Source of the DNA: Neostapfia colusana
Lineage: Eukaryota; Streptophyta; Magnoliopsida; Poales; Poaceae
Assembly: GCA_030760725.1 (NCBI GenBank)
Contig: JASWHV010000012.1
Location: 54,219,652-54,283,651, forward strand
Direction: 5' to 3'
Length of the DNA: 64,000 bases
Shown here: positions 31,731 through 42,700 of the stretch, piece by piece
Layout: every line of letters starts with the position of its first letter
How positions within the stretch are numbered: position 1 is the stretch's first letter
Program-made: the position numbers and the translations under genes
The notes under the pieces: model-generated
Told to the model about the DNA's origin: nothing
The model's input: the letters and a program-made list of their open reading frames with translations, nothing else
Database searches by the model: none

Positions 31731-33371
31731 GATTCTTTCCTTGATCTCCTTGATCCCCTCGTCCATTGCTTGGCCCTTTCTTATTTCTTGCTCCAATGAG
31801 GAGTGGATCTCCATTATTTCCATGTTATTCAAGAATCTGAGGTGTAACCGTTCGAACTCCTTACGTAGTTCGGGTGGTAGCTCCCGAACCGTGAGTTGGT
31901 GGCATGCTCCCTTTCTGCTCAATGCGTCAGCTACTACATTGGCCTTTTCAGGGTGGTAGTTGATTCCTACATCATAATCCTTGATGAGCTCTAACCATCG
32001 GCGTTGCCTCAAATTCAAGTCCGTTTGTGTAAATATGTACTTGAGGCTTTTATGATCCGTATAGATCTCACATCGATGACCGAGGATATAATGTCTCCAA
32101 ATCTTCAATGCATGCACCACTGCTGCTAATTCCAAATCATGTGTAGGATAGTTAAGCTCGTGCTTCTTTAATTGTCGTGAGGCATAGGCTACCACTTGTC
32201 CTTCCTGCATGAGCACACACCCGAGCCCTTGTCTGGATGCGTCACAATATATGTCAAAGCTCTTGCTTATGTCTGGCAATACCAGAACTGGTGCCGTGGT
32301 TAGCCTTTTCTTGAGTTCCTCAAAACTTTCTTGGCAGGCTTGTGTCCATTGAAAGATTTTTCCCTTCATTAGCAACTCCGTCATAGGTTTTGCTATTTTA
32401 GAGAAGTCTTTAATGAAGCGCCGATAGTATCCTGCCATCCCAAGGAAACTCCGAATATCCCTCACGCTCTTCGGTTGGTCCCACTTCAGAACATCTCTCA
32501 CCTTTCCAGGATCAACCGATACCCCTTCTTTGGAGATGATGTGGCCTAGGAAGGATATTTCCTTTAGCCAAAATTGACACTTGTCGAGCTTGGCATACAA
32601 TTGATGCTCGCGCAACTTTTGCAAGGTCAATCTCAGATGTTCTTCATGCTCCTCCTTACTTTTTGAATACACCATAATGTCGTCGATGAAAACCACGACG
32701 AACTTGTCTAAGTACTCCATGAAAACCTTGTTCATAAGGTACATGAAGTATGCGGGTGCATTCGTCAATCCAAAAGACATAACGGTATATTCATATGAAC
32801 CATACCATGTCCGAAAGGCTGTCTTAGGTATATCGGAGGGCTTAATCTTCAGCTGGAAATATCTCGACCGAAGATCAATCTTGGAGAATACCTGGGCACC
32901 TTTCATTTGATCGAACAGGTCCTCTATACGGGGCAGAGGGTATTTATTCTTGATTGTCACCTCGTTGAGAGACCTGTAGTCCACGCACATTCTTTGGGTT
33001 CCGTCCTTCTTGTCCACGAAAAGTACCTGGGCTCCCCATGGTGACGAACTTGGACGGATAAAACCCTTCTCCAACTGTTCTTGAATTTGCTTCTTGAGTT
33101 CAACTAACTCGTTAACGGACATCCTATATGGTCTCTTAGCTATAGGTGCAGTTCCGGGTACCAAATCTATGGCAAACTCGATGTCCCGGTCAGGTGGCAT
33201 TCCCAGGAGTTCTTTCGGGAATACGTTCGAAAATTCCTGAACCACTGGAATGCTGTCTAATGTTGTTCCTTTGACATGGTTCAAATCTGCCCGTTCGGTT
33301 GCTTGCTGGGCTGATTCAAACTCGACACGGATACCGTGTTCGTTCGTCAACTGCACGCTTCTCTCAGCACA
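31731..33371 (-). pseudogene. B reverse transcriptase and RNase H
   Basis: One open stretch of about 540 codons (33356-31728). RT: KGFIRPSSSPWGAQVLFVDKK, MCVDYRSLNEVTIKNKYPLP, FSKIDLRSRY, SFGLTNAPAYF, FIDDIMVYSK. The usual Gly of LRSGY is Arg here. RNase H: QVVAYASRQLKKHELNYPTHD, DHKSLKYIFTQTDLN. It is separated from gag-protease only by an in-frame TAA (33369-33371), so a single point mutation ended the polyprotein. No frameshift is present in this part. Confidence 0.93.
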
Positions 33372-34832
33372 TTAGATTACTCCATTGTGCTTGCTTAACC
33401 AGTCCATTCCGAGTATGATGTCAATCCCGTGGGAGTCCAAAACAATAAGGTTGGCAAGGAAGTCTACCCCCCTTATTTTAAGGCTTACTTTAGGACATAC
33501 TATATTAGTTCTCATTTCTCCTCCGGGAGAATTAACTAACATAGCACATTCATTGTGGGATACGGGTAGATGATGCTTGGCAACATAATCGGATGATATG
33601 AAGGAATGTGATGCTCCAGAATCAAATAAAATGGTGGTTGGGTTGGAGTTGGCAAGGAACATACCAGTTGCGACGTCCTCAACCTGTTGTGCTTCCTCAG
33701 CAGTGACATGGTTAACGTGGCCACGAGCATAGTTCTGCGGTCCACGGTTCCCTTGGTTGTTTCCTCCGTTTGGTCGCTGGTTCTGCTTGGGCACGTTTCC
33801 TTGTTGTCCAGGGCCTCTCTTCGGGCACTGGTTAGCGAAGTGGCCTACTTCCCCGCATGCAAAGCATGCCCTGTTGCCTATGGCAGCAGGTACGTTGGGG
33901 CGGGGGTTTTGAACAGGAGCGCCATTGTTAGGCCGGGGCGCAGGAGGCATGGGCACATGAGGTGCTGGTGCAACGAACCGTTGCTGTGGTGGCTGACCAG
34001 GGCGGTTCGTAGGAGTGGTCGATCCATACTGCGGTGCAGGGGGCATGTACCTAGGTCGTACGTTGCTCCCTTGGGGCTGGTATGGCATCTTCCTTTTGCA
34101 CTCCCGCTCGATCTCTCGGATCTTGTTTTCCACCACAATAGCCTTATCGACTAGCTTCTGGAAGCTTACGTAGTCATTGTTGAGGAGCTGAACTTGGATC
34201 TCATTGTTCAACCCTCTCATGAACAGGTACTGCTTCCTCTGGTCTGAGTTGACATCTTCGGCGGCATACCGGGACAGTTGTATGACCTTGTTGAGATATT
34301 CATTCACACTTTTCTGTCCTTGGCGGAGACCTTCAAACTCCTGCCTTTTGAGCATCATTACACCGACAGGGATGTAGTGGGAGCGGAAATTTTCCTTGAA
34401 CAAAGTCCAAGTGACTGTCTCCGGGTTGGCGTTGCTCAAGGCATCCCACCAGTCGGCAGCAGCTCCCGTAAGTTGGTGCGACGCAAAGAGAACCTTCTCT
34501 CGGTCGTTGCACTGAACAATGGCAAGCTTCTTCTCCATGGATTTCAGCCAATCATTGGCCTCCATGGGGTCGCTTGCTTGAGCAAAGGTGGGTGGTCGAG
34601 TTCTCATGAATTCTCCCAACCTGTTATGAGCCGGCGGTGGTGGTGGCGGTGGTGCCGGAGCGGGGTGTTGGTTGGCCTGCAACTGACCCAAAGTTTGGAT
34701 CATGGTTTGCATAAGCTGGTTTTGCATGGCCATCAACCTTTCTAGGTTGTTTTCGCCAGCTCCGGGGTTTACAGGAACTTCCTCGTGGTCATCTTCCTGG
34801 ACGTTCCTTCGGCTGGCGTTTCCTCTCACCAT
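33372..34832 (-). CDS. B gag and aspartic protease (486 aa, open)
   Basis: An uninterrupted frame from the ATG at 34830-34832. A Pro-rich linker (PAPAPPPPPPPAHN, about residues 57-70) precedes the gag core (ANDWLKSMEKKLAIVQ, AADWWDALSNANPETVTWTLF). The CCHC knuckle is CFACGEVGHFANQC (about 335-350), the protease LFDSGASHSFI (about 410) and IDIILGMDWLSKHN (about 475). The start codon follows a strong 3' splice-site-like tract, TTCTCTCTCACAG|ATGG, so a spliced leader is possible. The frame ends at a TAA that replaces a sense codon of the polyprotein. This is the only intact gag in the window. Confidence 0.9.
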   Translation of the reverse strand: MVRGNASRRNVQEDDHEEVPVNPGAGENNLERLMAMQNQLMQTMIQTLGQLQANQHPAPAPPPPPPPAHNRLGEFMRTRPPTFAQASDPMEANDWLKSMEKKLAIVQCNDREKVLFASHQLTGAAADWWDALSNANPETVTWTLFKENFRSHYIPVGVMMLKRQEFEGLRQGQKSVNEYLNKVIQLSRYAAEDVNSDQRKQYLFMRGLNNEIQVQLLNNDYVSFQKLVDKAIVVENKIREIERECKRKMPYQPQGSNVRPRYMPPAPQYGSTTPTNRPGQPPQQRFVAPAPHVPMPPAPRPNNGAPVQNPRPNVPAAIGNRACFACGEVGHFANQCPKRGPGQQGNVPKQNQRPNGGNNQGNRGPQNYARGHVNHVTAEEAQQVEDVATGMFLANSNPTTILFDSGASHSFISSDYVAKHHLPVSHNECAMLVNSPGGEMRTNIVCPKVSLKIRGVDFLANLIVLDSHGIDIILGMDWLSKHNGVI

Positions 34833-35332
34833 CTGTGAGAGAGAACGAAATAGAATAGAAGGTTAGAAGGTTAGATAGGTCCTTTCAACTATATGCATCA
34901 AGGTGAATGGGACTATATATATTAGTCCTTATGAGGATGTGATCAAGTGCCGAAGCATCTCACACCTCTTTCTTCTTACGTGTGGATATGGGCAACGTTG
35001 TTGAGACGTCCCACAACTCACACTAAGCACATATTCACAAATAATCATCACAAGGGCCCACTCAACTCCTATTCAAGGATGGTTTCCTATGTCAAGGTGG
35101 TTTTGAAGGTCAATCTAGGCTATTCTTCTTAGGATGCTTCCTTTGGTCAGCGTGGCTTAGCTACCTGTGACTCCTATTTAGGGTGTAACTTGCTGTTAAC
35201 CCGTGGCCCTAATACCAATCTAAGGTTTCTGTCTAGGCGTGTAACCTACTGTCAACCTGTGGCTCTGATACCAATCTAAGGTTTCTGTCTAGGCGTGTAA
35301 CCTACTGTCAACCCGTGGCTCTGATACCAATC
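34833..35332 (-). other. B leader between primer site and gag
   Basis: 500 bp without a convincing ORF and with no counterpart of ORF213. The gag-proximal end is a polypyrimidine tract and CACAG. The LTR-proximal end holds the 56-bp tandem repeats with three primer-binding sites. The 61-codon plus-strand frame at 34947 is not considered a gene. Confidence 0.8.
35205..35329 (-). promoter_or_regulatory. B triplicated primer-binding site (56-bp tandem repeat)
   Basis: The tRNA-iMet site (plus strand GGCTCTGATACCA) occurs at 35317-35329, beside the LTR, and again at 35261-35273. A degenerate copy, GGCCCTAATACCA, is at 35205-35217. The spacing is exactly 56 bp. The repeat unit GGCGTGTAACCTACTGTCAA… is nearly identical in the two LTR-proximal copies. 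No other element in the window has this arrangement. Confidence 0.93.
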
Positions 35333-36876
35333 TGTGACGCCCTCAATTCTATGGGAAAACCACGGAACCGAGAACTAATGCATATGTGTGCCCAGGATGT
35401 TCATCACACATACACATACGTTCCACAAACTGAATTCAGATTATATATTACCACGAATAACAGAGTTTATTACAATATCTCATGGGTCTTGGACTCATGC
35501 TCACAGCGGAAGTCCTTATTTAAATGCGGAAGCAAAAACTAATGCGGAAGCAAAACTAAGCAGAAGTGGCTCCATCTCTACTCCCTCCACAGGCAAGGTT
35601 GAGAACAGATCACACGCCATAATGTTCCACTTGATCTTCATAATAGGCTTCTCCTGCTGCTGAGGATGAAGTAATAATGCAAGGTTGAGTACAATGATGT
35701 ACTCAGCAAGTGCGGGAAAAACACATGATATGCAGTTCATAAACAAGGTAGGTAATAAAAGGCTTATTTGCAGAAAAGCAATTCTTGTAAAACCATGATA
35801 AAACAGCAACTTTATTTTAGATGAATGTAATCCCAGCATGTATTAAATTACCAACATACCTCCATCGCTTTCCATATTCCATCCGAACATTAACCAATCT
35901 TTTATTCATACTCACGAATACCTCCTCGTATTCTCTACCATCTCACCTCATAAAACAACCACGTCTCACACAGAGACCAATCTCATGTCATGACCCATCA
36001 GTCATGCAACCATCTCATCTTCCCGGACTCAACAGTCCCAGACCAAACCATAACCAATAATCATAACCGATAACCATAACCAATCTAATCATGGCAGTTT
36101 AGCCAGGTGCTCGTGACCGTAAGCTCGGCTATCATGATAGTTTTAATAACTCTGCAGAGTTTGCACCTCTTTACCCACAAGTTTGTGATTTCATCACCCG
36201 TCGGCGACTGCAGAACCTCCATTTTACCAGTACACAACCGTCGGTGTATGGTCAAGAGATCACAAAATAGCCTTTACAAAGGGGTTACCATATGTATGGA
36301 CTCACTAAGGTTTCACCGGCAGGATAGAATCTCCAATTCTCCCACCCACGGGCCCCCTCTTGTGCCATGCAGTTCCCAGGGCAGTCCTCACTCGACTCCC
36401 ATTCCTCACGCCTTCCACAGTCCATAACACTCTAGTAACTTACCTAATTACTCAGCTAAGCCGCACCGATACTTGGCCTTGTGGTGGCACTGTTATCCTG
36501 GCATGTGCATGCATGAACCGGTCCTTAGATCTACGGCAAGTAAACCACCATCTCAAGCTACCTCATTCACAAACCCAGTCTTGCCTAGATCTTCCTCCGA
36601 TCCATGTTCATTATTAACATCAGTTTCCCGTTATCATTACGAGTGCAGTTAGCTAGACACATCTATCTCGCTTCCCAATCCCATAGACTCAGCGAAGCAT
36701 AAAGCAAAAACCATACCCGACTCATAAACTTCCCAGGCGACAAGGATGGTTTAATCAAAACTAGTAAACTCCTATAAAAGGGTTTCCCATCATGTTTGAC
36801 TCATCACACACACATTTTAGCAAGACAAAATAGTTATACCCAAAACATAGGATGAATATGGTCAAGGAGCACTTGC

Positions 36877-36957
36877 CTTGTTCTTGCGGTTCCGGTTGTG
36901 CTTGATTCTCAAAGCCTTGTTGCTGCAGCTCGTCGTAGACAGCTCCCTGAGCTTGTT
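36877..36957 (-). other. Mini-exon-like block in B 5' LTR
   Basis: 81 nt (27 codons) with TAGCAG in front and GCAAGT behind (AAG|GCAAGT) on the minus strand. Unlike in family A, the nearest upstream donor (about 37262) would place a TGA in the phase-1 frame, so coding use via that donor is doubtful. Confidence 0.45.
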
Positions 36958-37433
36958 CTGCTATGTAGGATTCATGTGCATACAAAATTCACAGCAATCA
37001 CTATCATGCACAAACCCTAAACTAGATGCGATGATGCACATGCATGCTATCCTATGATTAGTTTTATTAGATTGATGTGCTCTTGCATGGCTTGCATGGT
37101 CAGAGGTGTTCAGATCAAAGGTGGTTGTGGCGATGATCTTGTCTTTTAGATCAAACTGATCATCAAGTGATCTGCCCACGAGAACGCTTCTGTTCGAAAG
37201 GAATCAAAGAACAGATGCAAAGAGATGAACACAGTGATGTCGTAAGGTGGTATTGAAGTCCTACCTCACGCTCTTCTTGTCTTCGGGGTCCTCAGACCGC
37301 TTGGTTCTTTTCCGATGATCTCCCTTGTTGCTCTTCGGCGATGTTTTGCTCGGCGAGTTAGGGCTAGGGCTCTAAGTCGTCGGCTTAGGAGTTGAAAGAG
37401 AAGTTTGTAGTTTCGGCCAGAGGTTTTGGGTTC

Positions 37434-37441
37434 TATTTATA
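37434..37441 (-). promoter_or_regulatory. B 5' LTR TATA box
   Basis: TATAAATA on the minus strand, immediately downstream of the ACGT-box array in the transcription direction. The 3' LTR has TATTAATA here. Confidence 0.7.
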
Positions 37442-37624
37442 ATCGGGAAGAGAAGAGTCCTAATCTGATTGGATCCCGAATAAGAGTCTTATTCAGATCT
37501 TTGTTAGATCCTGACGTCTTATCTTTGGTAACATCGTGGATTTTAGATCGGTTTCTGTTGCGTACCGGTGTCCTTACGCGTAACAGCTGCTCCAAAACTC
37601 GTTACCTCCGTGACGATGAGCTCC

Positions 37625-38145
37625 GGAAGCTCCACGTGTCCTCCGGGTCTGGTATCTCCTCATCCGCAGAGACGAGCTCCGGTTGTGCCGCGTGTCAATC
37701 GATCGAGACCTCCCTCTTCTTCGGAGATGAGCTCCACGCACGCCACATGTGGGTGCCAGTCTTTCCGCTCTCCTTTCCTCAGGGACATGCCCCGAGGTCG
37801 ACACGTGTTTAGCTGCGACGGACCTTCCGGAGATAAGCTCCGGTGGTGACACGTGTTCGATAGATCCGCACTTCTCTGAGATGAGCTCCGAGATTGACAC
37901 GTATCCCGCGCGACTGGTCCTCTTATTTCCGCGAGGACTAGCTCCGAGGATGACACGTGCCCTCTGAAAAATGCCTTTGCTTCTTCCGCAGAGGCTAGCT
38001 CCGTGGCAGCACGTGTCCCACAGGGTCGGACCTCTTTCCAATTGCGGAGGTGACCCCCCCTCCGAGCCTGCCACGTAGCTAGTTTAGCTGCGGATCTCTC
38101 CAAATTTCTCGGGGATGAGCTCCGAACACGCCACGTGGTCTGCTG
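37625..38145 (-). promoter_or_regulatory. Ten-unit ACGT/G-box array in B U3
   Basis: About ten diverged units of 48-62 bp. Each typically has a short inverted repeat, CGGAG-ATGAG-CTCCG or similar, followed by an ACGT-core box (CACGTGTC, ACACGTGT, CCACGTGG). The boxes lie near 37636, 37690, 37744, 37802, 37851, 37898, 37954, 38011, 38071 and 38133. The same array is in the 3' LTR at about 29640-30180. CACGTGTC/G is the binding core of plant bZIP and bHLH factors, including ABA-response elements. Confidence 0.75.
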
Positions 38146-38287
38146 GCCGTGGAAGTTGCCTTCGGTGCCCTCGGAGAGCTTTATTGGCTATCCTTTTGGT
38201 ACTTGTCTCTGTTTCTACTCTTCTTAAAATGTTTTTCTTCTTCATAAAATATGAACATATGCTGACACCCGAGGTGAGGGTGTCACA

Positions 38288-41270
38288 CTATCACCTTAGC
38301 TTATTAAGCGCCTACATTACTACATAGATGAAATGATCCTAATCTCCCATCCATCATCATAATCAAATAACCATAATATCATTTCCAATGTTAAGCTCCC
38401 CGCTTAACATCTACAACTTCCAAAGTCATCATCCTCTAATCATGAATAAGTCCGAGCCGCTCTTGACCGTGAGCACGGCTGTCATGACAGTTTTGACTCT
38501 GCAGAGTTTGCACCACTGTACCCACATGTAGTGATTTCATCCCCCGTTGCCGGTGGACTAAAAGAACCTCCATTATGCCAGTGGCCACAAACCACATTCA
38601 CACTTTCCAGGTGTGTAGCCAGGAGATCACTACGAAGCCTTTACAAAGGGATTCCCGACGAGCGTGGGCCAACTGAGGTTTCACCCCTAACAGCATACAA
38701 GAGGCTCCAACCCCGCTGCAGTAGCCGCCTCTTGAGCCTTGCGGTTCATATGGTAGTCCAGCTGACACCCACTCCCCGCACCATCCAACACACCCATACT
38801 ACGCCGGGGATACACCTAATTAATTGGCCAAGCTGCCCCATCTCAGCATGTGGTTGGCACGGTAAAGCCAGGTTACATGCTCCATGAACCGGTCCTTAGG
38901 ATCCAGGCAAGTACTCAACACAAACCCGAGTCTCGTGCACCCAGCACCAACCAAAACTTCCAACTTGCCTTGATCCCTACCTCCACATAACTCATAATAT
39001 CTCATTCAAGAATAAGGTAAACAAGTTGATGATATCACATCCCACTTATCCCATTCTAAGCATGGCTAAGCATAAGTAATATGAATGAATGACATAATAA
39101 AGCAAATCCCAACCCAATCTTCAAGGAAAGCAAGGTAATGCAATGCTAGGGAAACTTCCTAGCATGGGTTTCATATTTCAATTGACAATGCAAATAATTC
39201 TATCTACACATCCTAGCATAGGATCAAAGTGGTCAAGGACACTTGCCTTCTTCCTGCTGCTCTGAGAATGGAAAGTCTTGTTCTTGGAAGGGGAGAACTT
39301 GCTCTGGGGCAGGTTCTATTCATGCCAACACACATAGCAAAAGAAAACAGCAATCCATAAGACATAGTTCACACTTTCACTTCATACAAACCACACATTC
39401 ACATCTATGAAAGTCATTCACACTTCTAAGGGTTGTGGTTACTCTATGTGTGTTGATTTTTGGCCTACATGCACTTTTAAACATACGTATATTATTTCTA
39501 ACTTTTGTATTCAGATTTCTGTTTGCACACTATATATGAATTTCCAATTTAAACAAGTTCTTTAATACCCTCTTTAGCTACCAAGTTTGCATGGAAGGTA
39601 ATTTCCTACTCCAAATGAGTTTTCAGATCTTCTACCAAATCCTAAACTGAAATCTTTGGGTTTTGGAATTTTATTTATCATTTTCTAGTTATGCATACCT
39701 ATTTTCCTATATTTTAAGATTTATTTTCTATACCTAATTGTGAACTTTATTATGAAAATAGTAAGACACATCATCTAAACAGAATAGGTTCTGATCTAAA
39801 ATAGTAAATAATATATTTTTGAACTTCTCCTCTGATGTGAACCATTTCACATTTATTTTACAAATTTTCAGAATTATTTCCTAGCCTAAAATGTGTTTCT
39901 AGATCAAATAAACATGAACACACCCAAACAGATTTCATTTCAGCCTAAAATTTATTTTTTAAGCTCATTCTAAAGTTTTCCAATTGTTAGTGGAGTTTAA
40001 ACTTGAATTTACAATGTGTGTGCCTCAACCTTTTAAATTTAAATCTTAATTTTATATCCAAATTCCTAAATTTAATATTATATAAGGTTAAAAAGTAAAC
40101 TCACCCCACTACTGGGTCTACTATATTATTTCATAAATTTCCAGGGGTCTATCTACACATAACAGAGGGGTTTTCCTAATTTTTATTAAGTCCAGGGGCT
40201 AAAACTGATTTTTAATTGAATTTACATGAATTTCTGAAGTTCCAGGGGCTAAATCAGAAGTTTCCAGGGCTAGCTCGTATTTTCCGAGATCCCACGGGGT
40301 AGCGCGTAAGAATTCTGGCCTTTATAACGCGGGGCTGACGTGGACCGTCCGATTTAAAACAGACGGCTGAGATTATAACATCGAACCGGTACGCGGGGAT
40401 TTAAATTCTACCGTGCGATTTAAAATAGACGGCGCACAAGCGGCCACGTCGCTCTGATCGAGCGCGGGCGGCGCTGCCCGGCGTTGCGCGGCGGCGGGAG
40501 GCGGCGATCTCGCCGGAAAACTTTGGATCTTCGTCAATTCTTCCTAAAACTGGGATTTCATGACATACATCGGTAGAGGGGAGGTCGGGGATCTCACCTC
40601 GGGGGTTTTCTTGAGCTGGAGGTCCTGGGAGGCGGTCGGCGACGAGGTCCGAGCTGGAACAGCGGCGAGGCTCGTCGGAGCTGTGTCTAGGGTGAAATCT
40701 AACGAGTTTTCTGCTCCTGCGTGATTCCCCGGAGGCGGTGGATCAAGATCAGCGCGTTAGATCAGAAATCCCAAGCGAAGATCGAGCAAAATTGGCCGGA
40801 GAAACTCGGGTTCTCACCGGAAGGAAAATCGGCTGATCGTGGATGCAAATCGGGATGATGCCGGGGTTTATATAGCCGGGGTAGGGCGGCGGTTTTGTTT
40901 AGATCGAGTTTGAGTCTTCTGGGACCGAGAGTCGGGCTGAGGGACGCGGAAATCCGGGTTGGTTACGATCGCGTGCGCGCGGAAGAGTCCAGTGTCGGCG
41001 CGAGCGGGAGGTCGGGGATGACAGGCGGGCACCGCATGTCAGTGAGAGGGAAGCGGGCGTGCAGCTGCGGGCTGGCGCGGGGGTGAGGTGGGCCGGCTGG
41101 TGGGTTTCAGCCCGCTGGCCGGGGAGGTTTGTTTTTTTCTTTTTCTTTTTCTTTTTCTTTTCTGTTTTTGAGTTTAATTTGAATTCCAATTTGAATTTGA
41201 ATTTCTACACCACATGCAATACGTCCAAATTTTTTTAAATTTTCCTCTTAACAGGTTTTGGGGTGTTACA
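38288..41270 (-). repeat. D left LTR, second part
   Basis: The remainder of the LTR interrupted by B: 2983 bp ending GGGGTGTTACA. It has TATATAAA on the minus strand (40867-40874) and mini-exon-like block 39247-39315. By eye it differs from the partner LTR by about 4% in the palindrome region and about 15% in the AT-rich region. Confidence 0.92.
40867..40874 (-). promoter_or_regulatory. TATA box in D left LTR
   Basis: The minus strand reads CTATATAAACCCCGG, a clear TATA element at the place where E1 and C have the weaker TATTTAA. Confidence 0.6.
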
Positions 41271-41286
41271 GCTCTACCCCCTTAAA
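41271..41286 (-). promoter_or_regulatory. D polypurine tract
   Basis: The minus strand has TTTTAAGGGGGTAGAGC-type sequence next to the LTR, one G shorter than in E1. The neighbouring hairpin has one mismatch (ATCTCA versus CGAGAT). Confidence 0.8.
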
Positions 41287-41314
41287 AGAAATCTCATCCT
41301 CGAGATTGGTGGTT

Positions 41315-42700
41315 CTAAGAAAATAATTCTGGAAACTGTGCCTTAAGCTCGTCTTCTCGCTCCCATGTGGCTTCCTCTTCCGAGTGATGCTTCCACTGCA
41401 CCTTGCACATCCGGATTCTTTTATTTCTTGAGAGGCGTTCCATTGTCTCCAAAATCTTGGATGGTTGTTCGGCATAAGACAGATCCTCAGCTACGTCAAC
41501 CTCATTCATGGGTAACATCTCTTCAGGTGTTCTCAGACATTTCTTGAGCTGTGACACATGGAATACGTCATGCACATCCGATAGGTGAGCCGGTAATTCT
41601 AGTTGATACGCCACCTCGCCTTTCCTCTCCAGAACTTGAAAGGGTCCGATGTATCGAGGTGATAACTTCCCTTTCACCTTGAATTGATGAAGTCCTCGGA
41701 TAGGGGACACCTTGAGATAGACATAGCCCCCCACGTTGAAAACGAGCTCTCTTCTTCGTACATCGGCATAGCTCTTTTGTCGTGTCTGTGCTATCCTCAA
41801 GTTGTTGCGAATTTCCCTCACTTTTGCCTCGGCTTCTTGTAGTACTTCAGGTCCAAACACTTTGCTTTCCCCCGTTTGGTTCCAAAATAGTGGAGTTCTA
41901 CACTTCCTCCCGTATAAAGCTTCAAACGGTGACATCTTCATACTAGCCTGATAGCTGTTGTTATAGGATAACTCCGCATACGGTAAGTTCTTATCCCAAC
42001 TCCGATTGTTTTCGAGTGCACACGCTCTCAGCATATCCTCAAGGATCTGATTGGTTTTTTCCGTCTGCCCGTCAGTTTGGGGATGATAGGCAGAGCTAAA
42101 ATTCAGATGGGTTCGCATGGTTTCATGCAACTTCTGCCAGAACCTTGAGGTGAACTGTGTCTCTCAATCCGACACTATCTTCTTGGGCACTCCATGGTAA
42201 CACACGATCCTTGACATGTACAACTCCGCCAATGTGGATCCGCTGTAGCTTTCGTTCACGGGGATGAAATGAGCTACCTTGGTTAGCCTGTCGATGATGA
42301 CCCATATCGAATCGTATCCTGATTGGGTCCTAGGCAATCCCACTATGAAATCCATACCGATTTCTTCCCATTTCCATTCAGGCACTTTGAGTGGTTGCAA
42401 TAATCCTGCGGGTCGTTGATGTTCCGCTTTCACCAACTAACATGTGTCACATAGGGCAACATGTTCCGCGACATCTCGCTTCATGCCATACCACCAATAC
42501 CTGCTCTTGAGGTCCTGGTACATCTTCGTACTCCAAGGATGAATGGAATAGTCGGAATCATGAGCCTCCTTGAAAATCAATTCACGGATCTCCTTTACTT
42601 CAGGCACACAGATCCTTTTCCCCTGCCACACCGTACCTTGTTCATCTTCTCTGAAACCAGGGGTTTTATTTTCCTTGATGAGTTGTCTGATTTCTTGTAT
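41315..42700 (-). pseudogene. D integrase with chromodomain-like tail
   Basis: The zinc module (HDSDYSIHP…CDTC) ends the open stretch at 42437, at a TAG where sister copies read CQ. 42436-42164 holds the first half of the core and ends at TGA. 42130-41315 holds the second half (TDGQTEKTNQILEDML), PRYIGPFQVLERKGEVAYQL and the intact VQWKHHSEEEATWERED end. Both interruptions are point nonsense changes rather than frameshifts. Confidence 0.9.

Larger units (their letters stand above)
27367..38287 (-). mobile_element. B: nearly complete Tekay/Del-type gypsy element, youngest insertion
   Basis: LTRs at 27367-30325 and 35333-38287 differ by roughly 1-2% by eye. The internal region of 5007 bp has gag-pol, tRNA-iMet primer sites, a hairpin and a polypurine tract. 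The termini are TGTGACACCC…GGGCGTCACA on the element strand. Flanks CTACT (27362-27366) and CTATC (38288-38292) are an imperfect 5-bp duplication within the left LTR of D. Only two nonsense codons and one frameshift interrupt gag-pol. Confidence 0.93.
35333..38287 (-). repeat. B right (5') LTR
   Basis: 2955 bp; TGTGACACCC at the element-strand start. It contains the ACGT-box array, TATAAATA, a donor-like GTGAG|GTAGG in the leader (about 37262), mini-exon-like block 36877-36957 and palindromes CTATCATGATAG (36129-36140) and AACTCTGCAGAGTT (36148-36161). Confidence 0.93.

Noticed and set aside
35181..35332. tRNA genes at the TGGTATCAGAGCC sites
   Set aside because: Only the primer-complementary 3' segment is present; no cloverleaf or A/B boxes.
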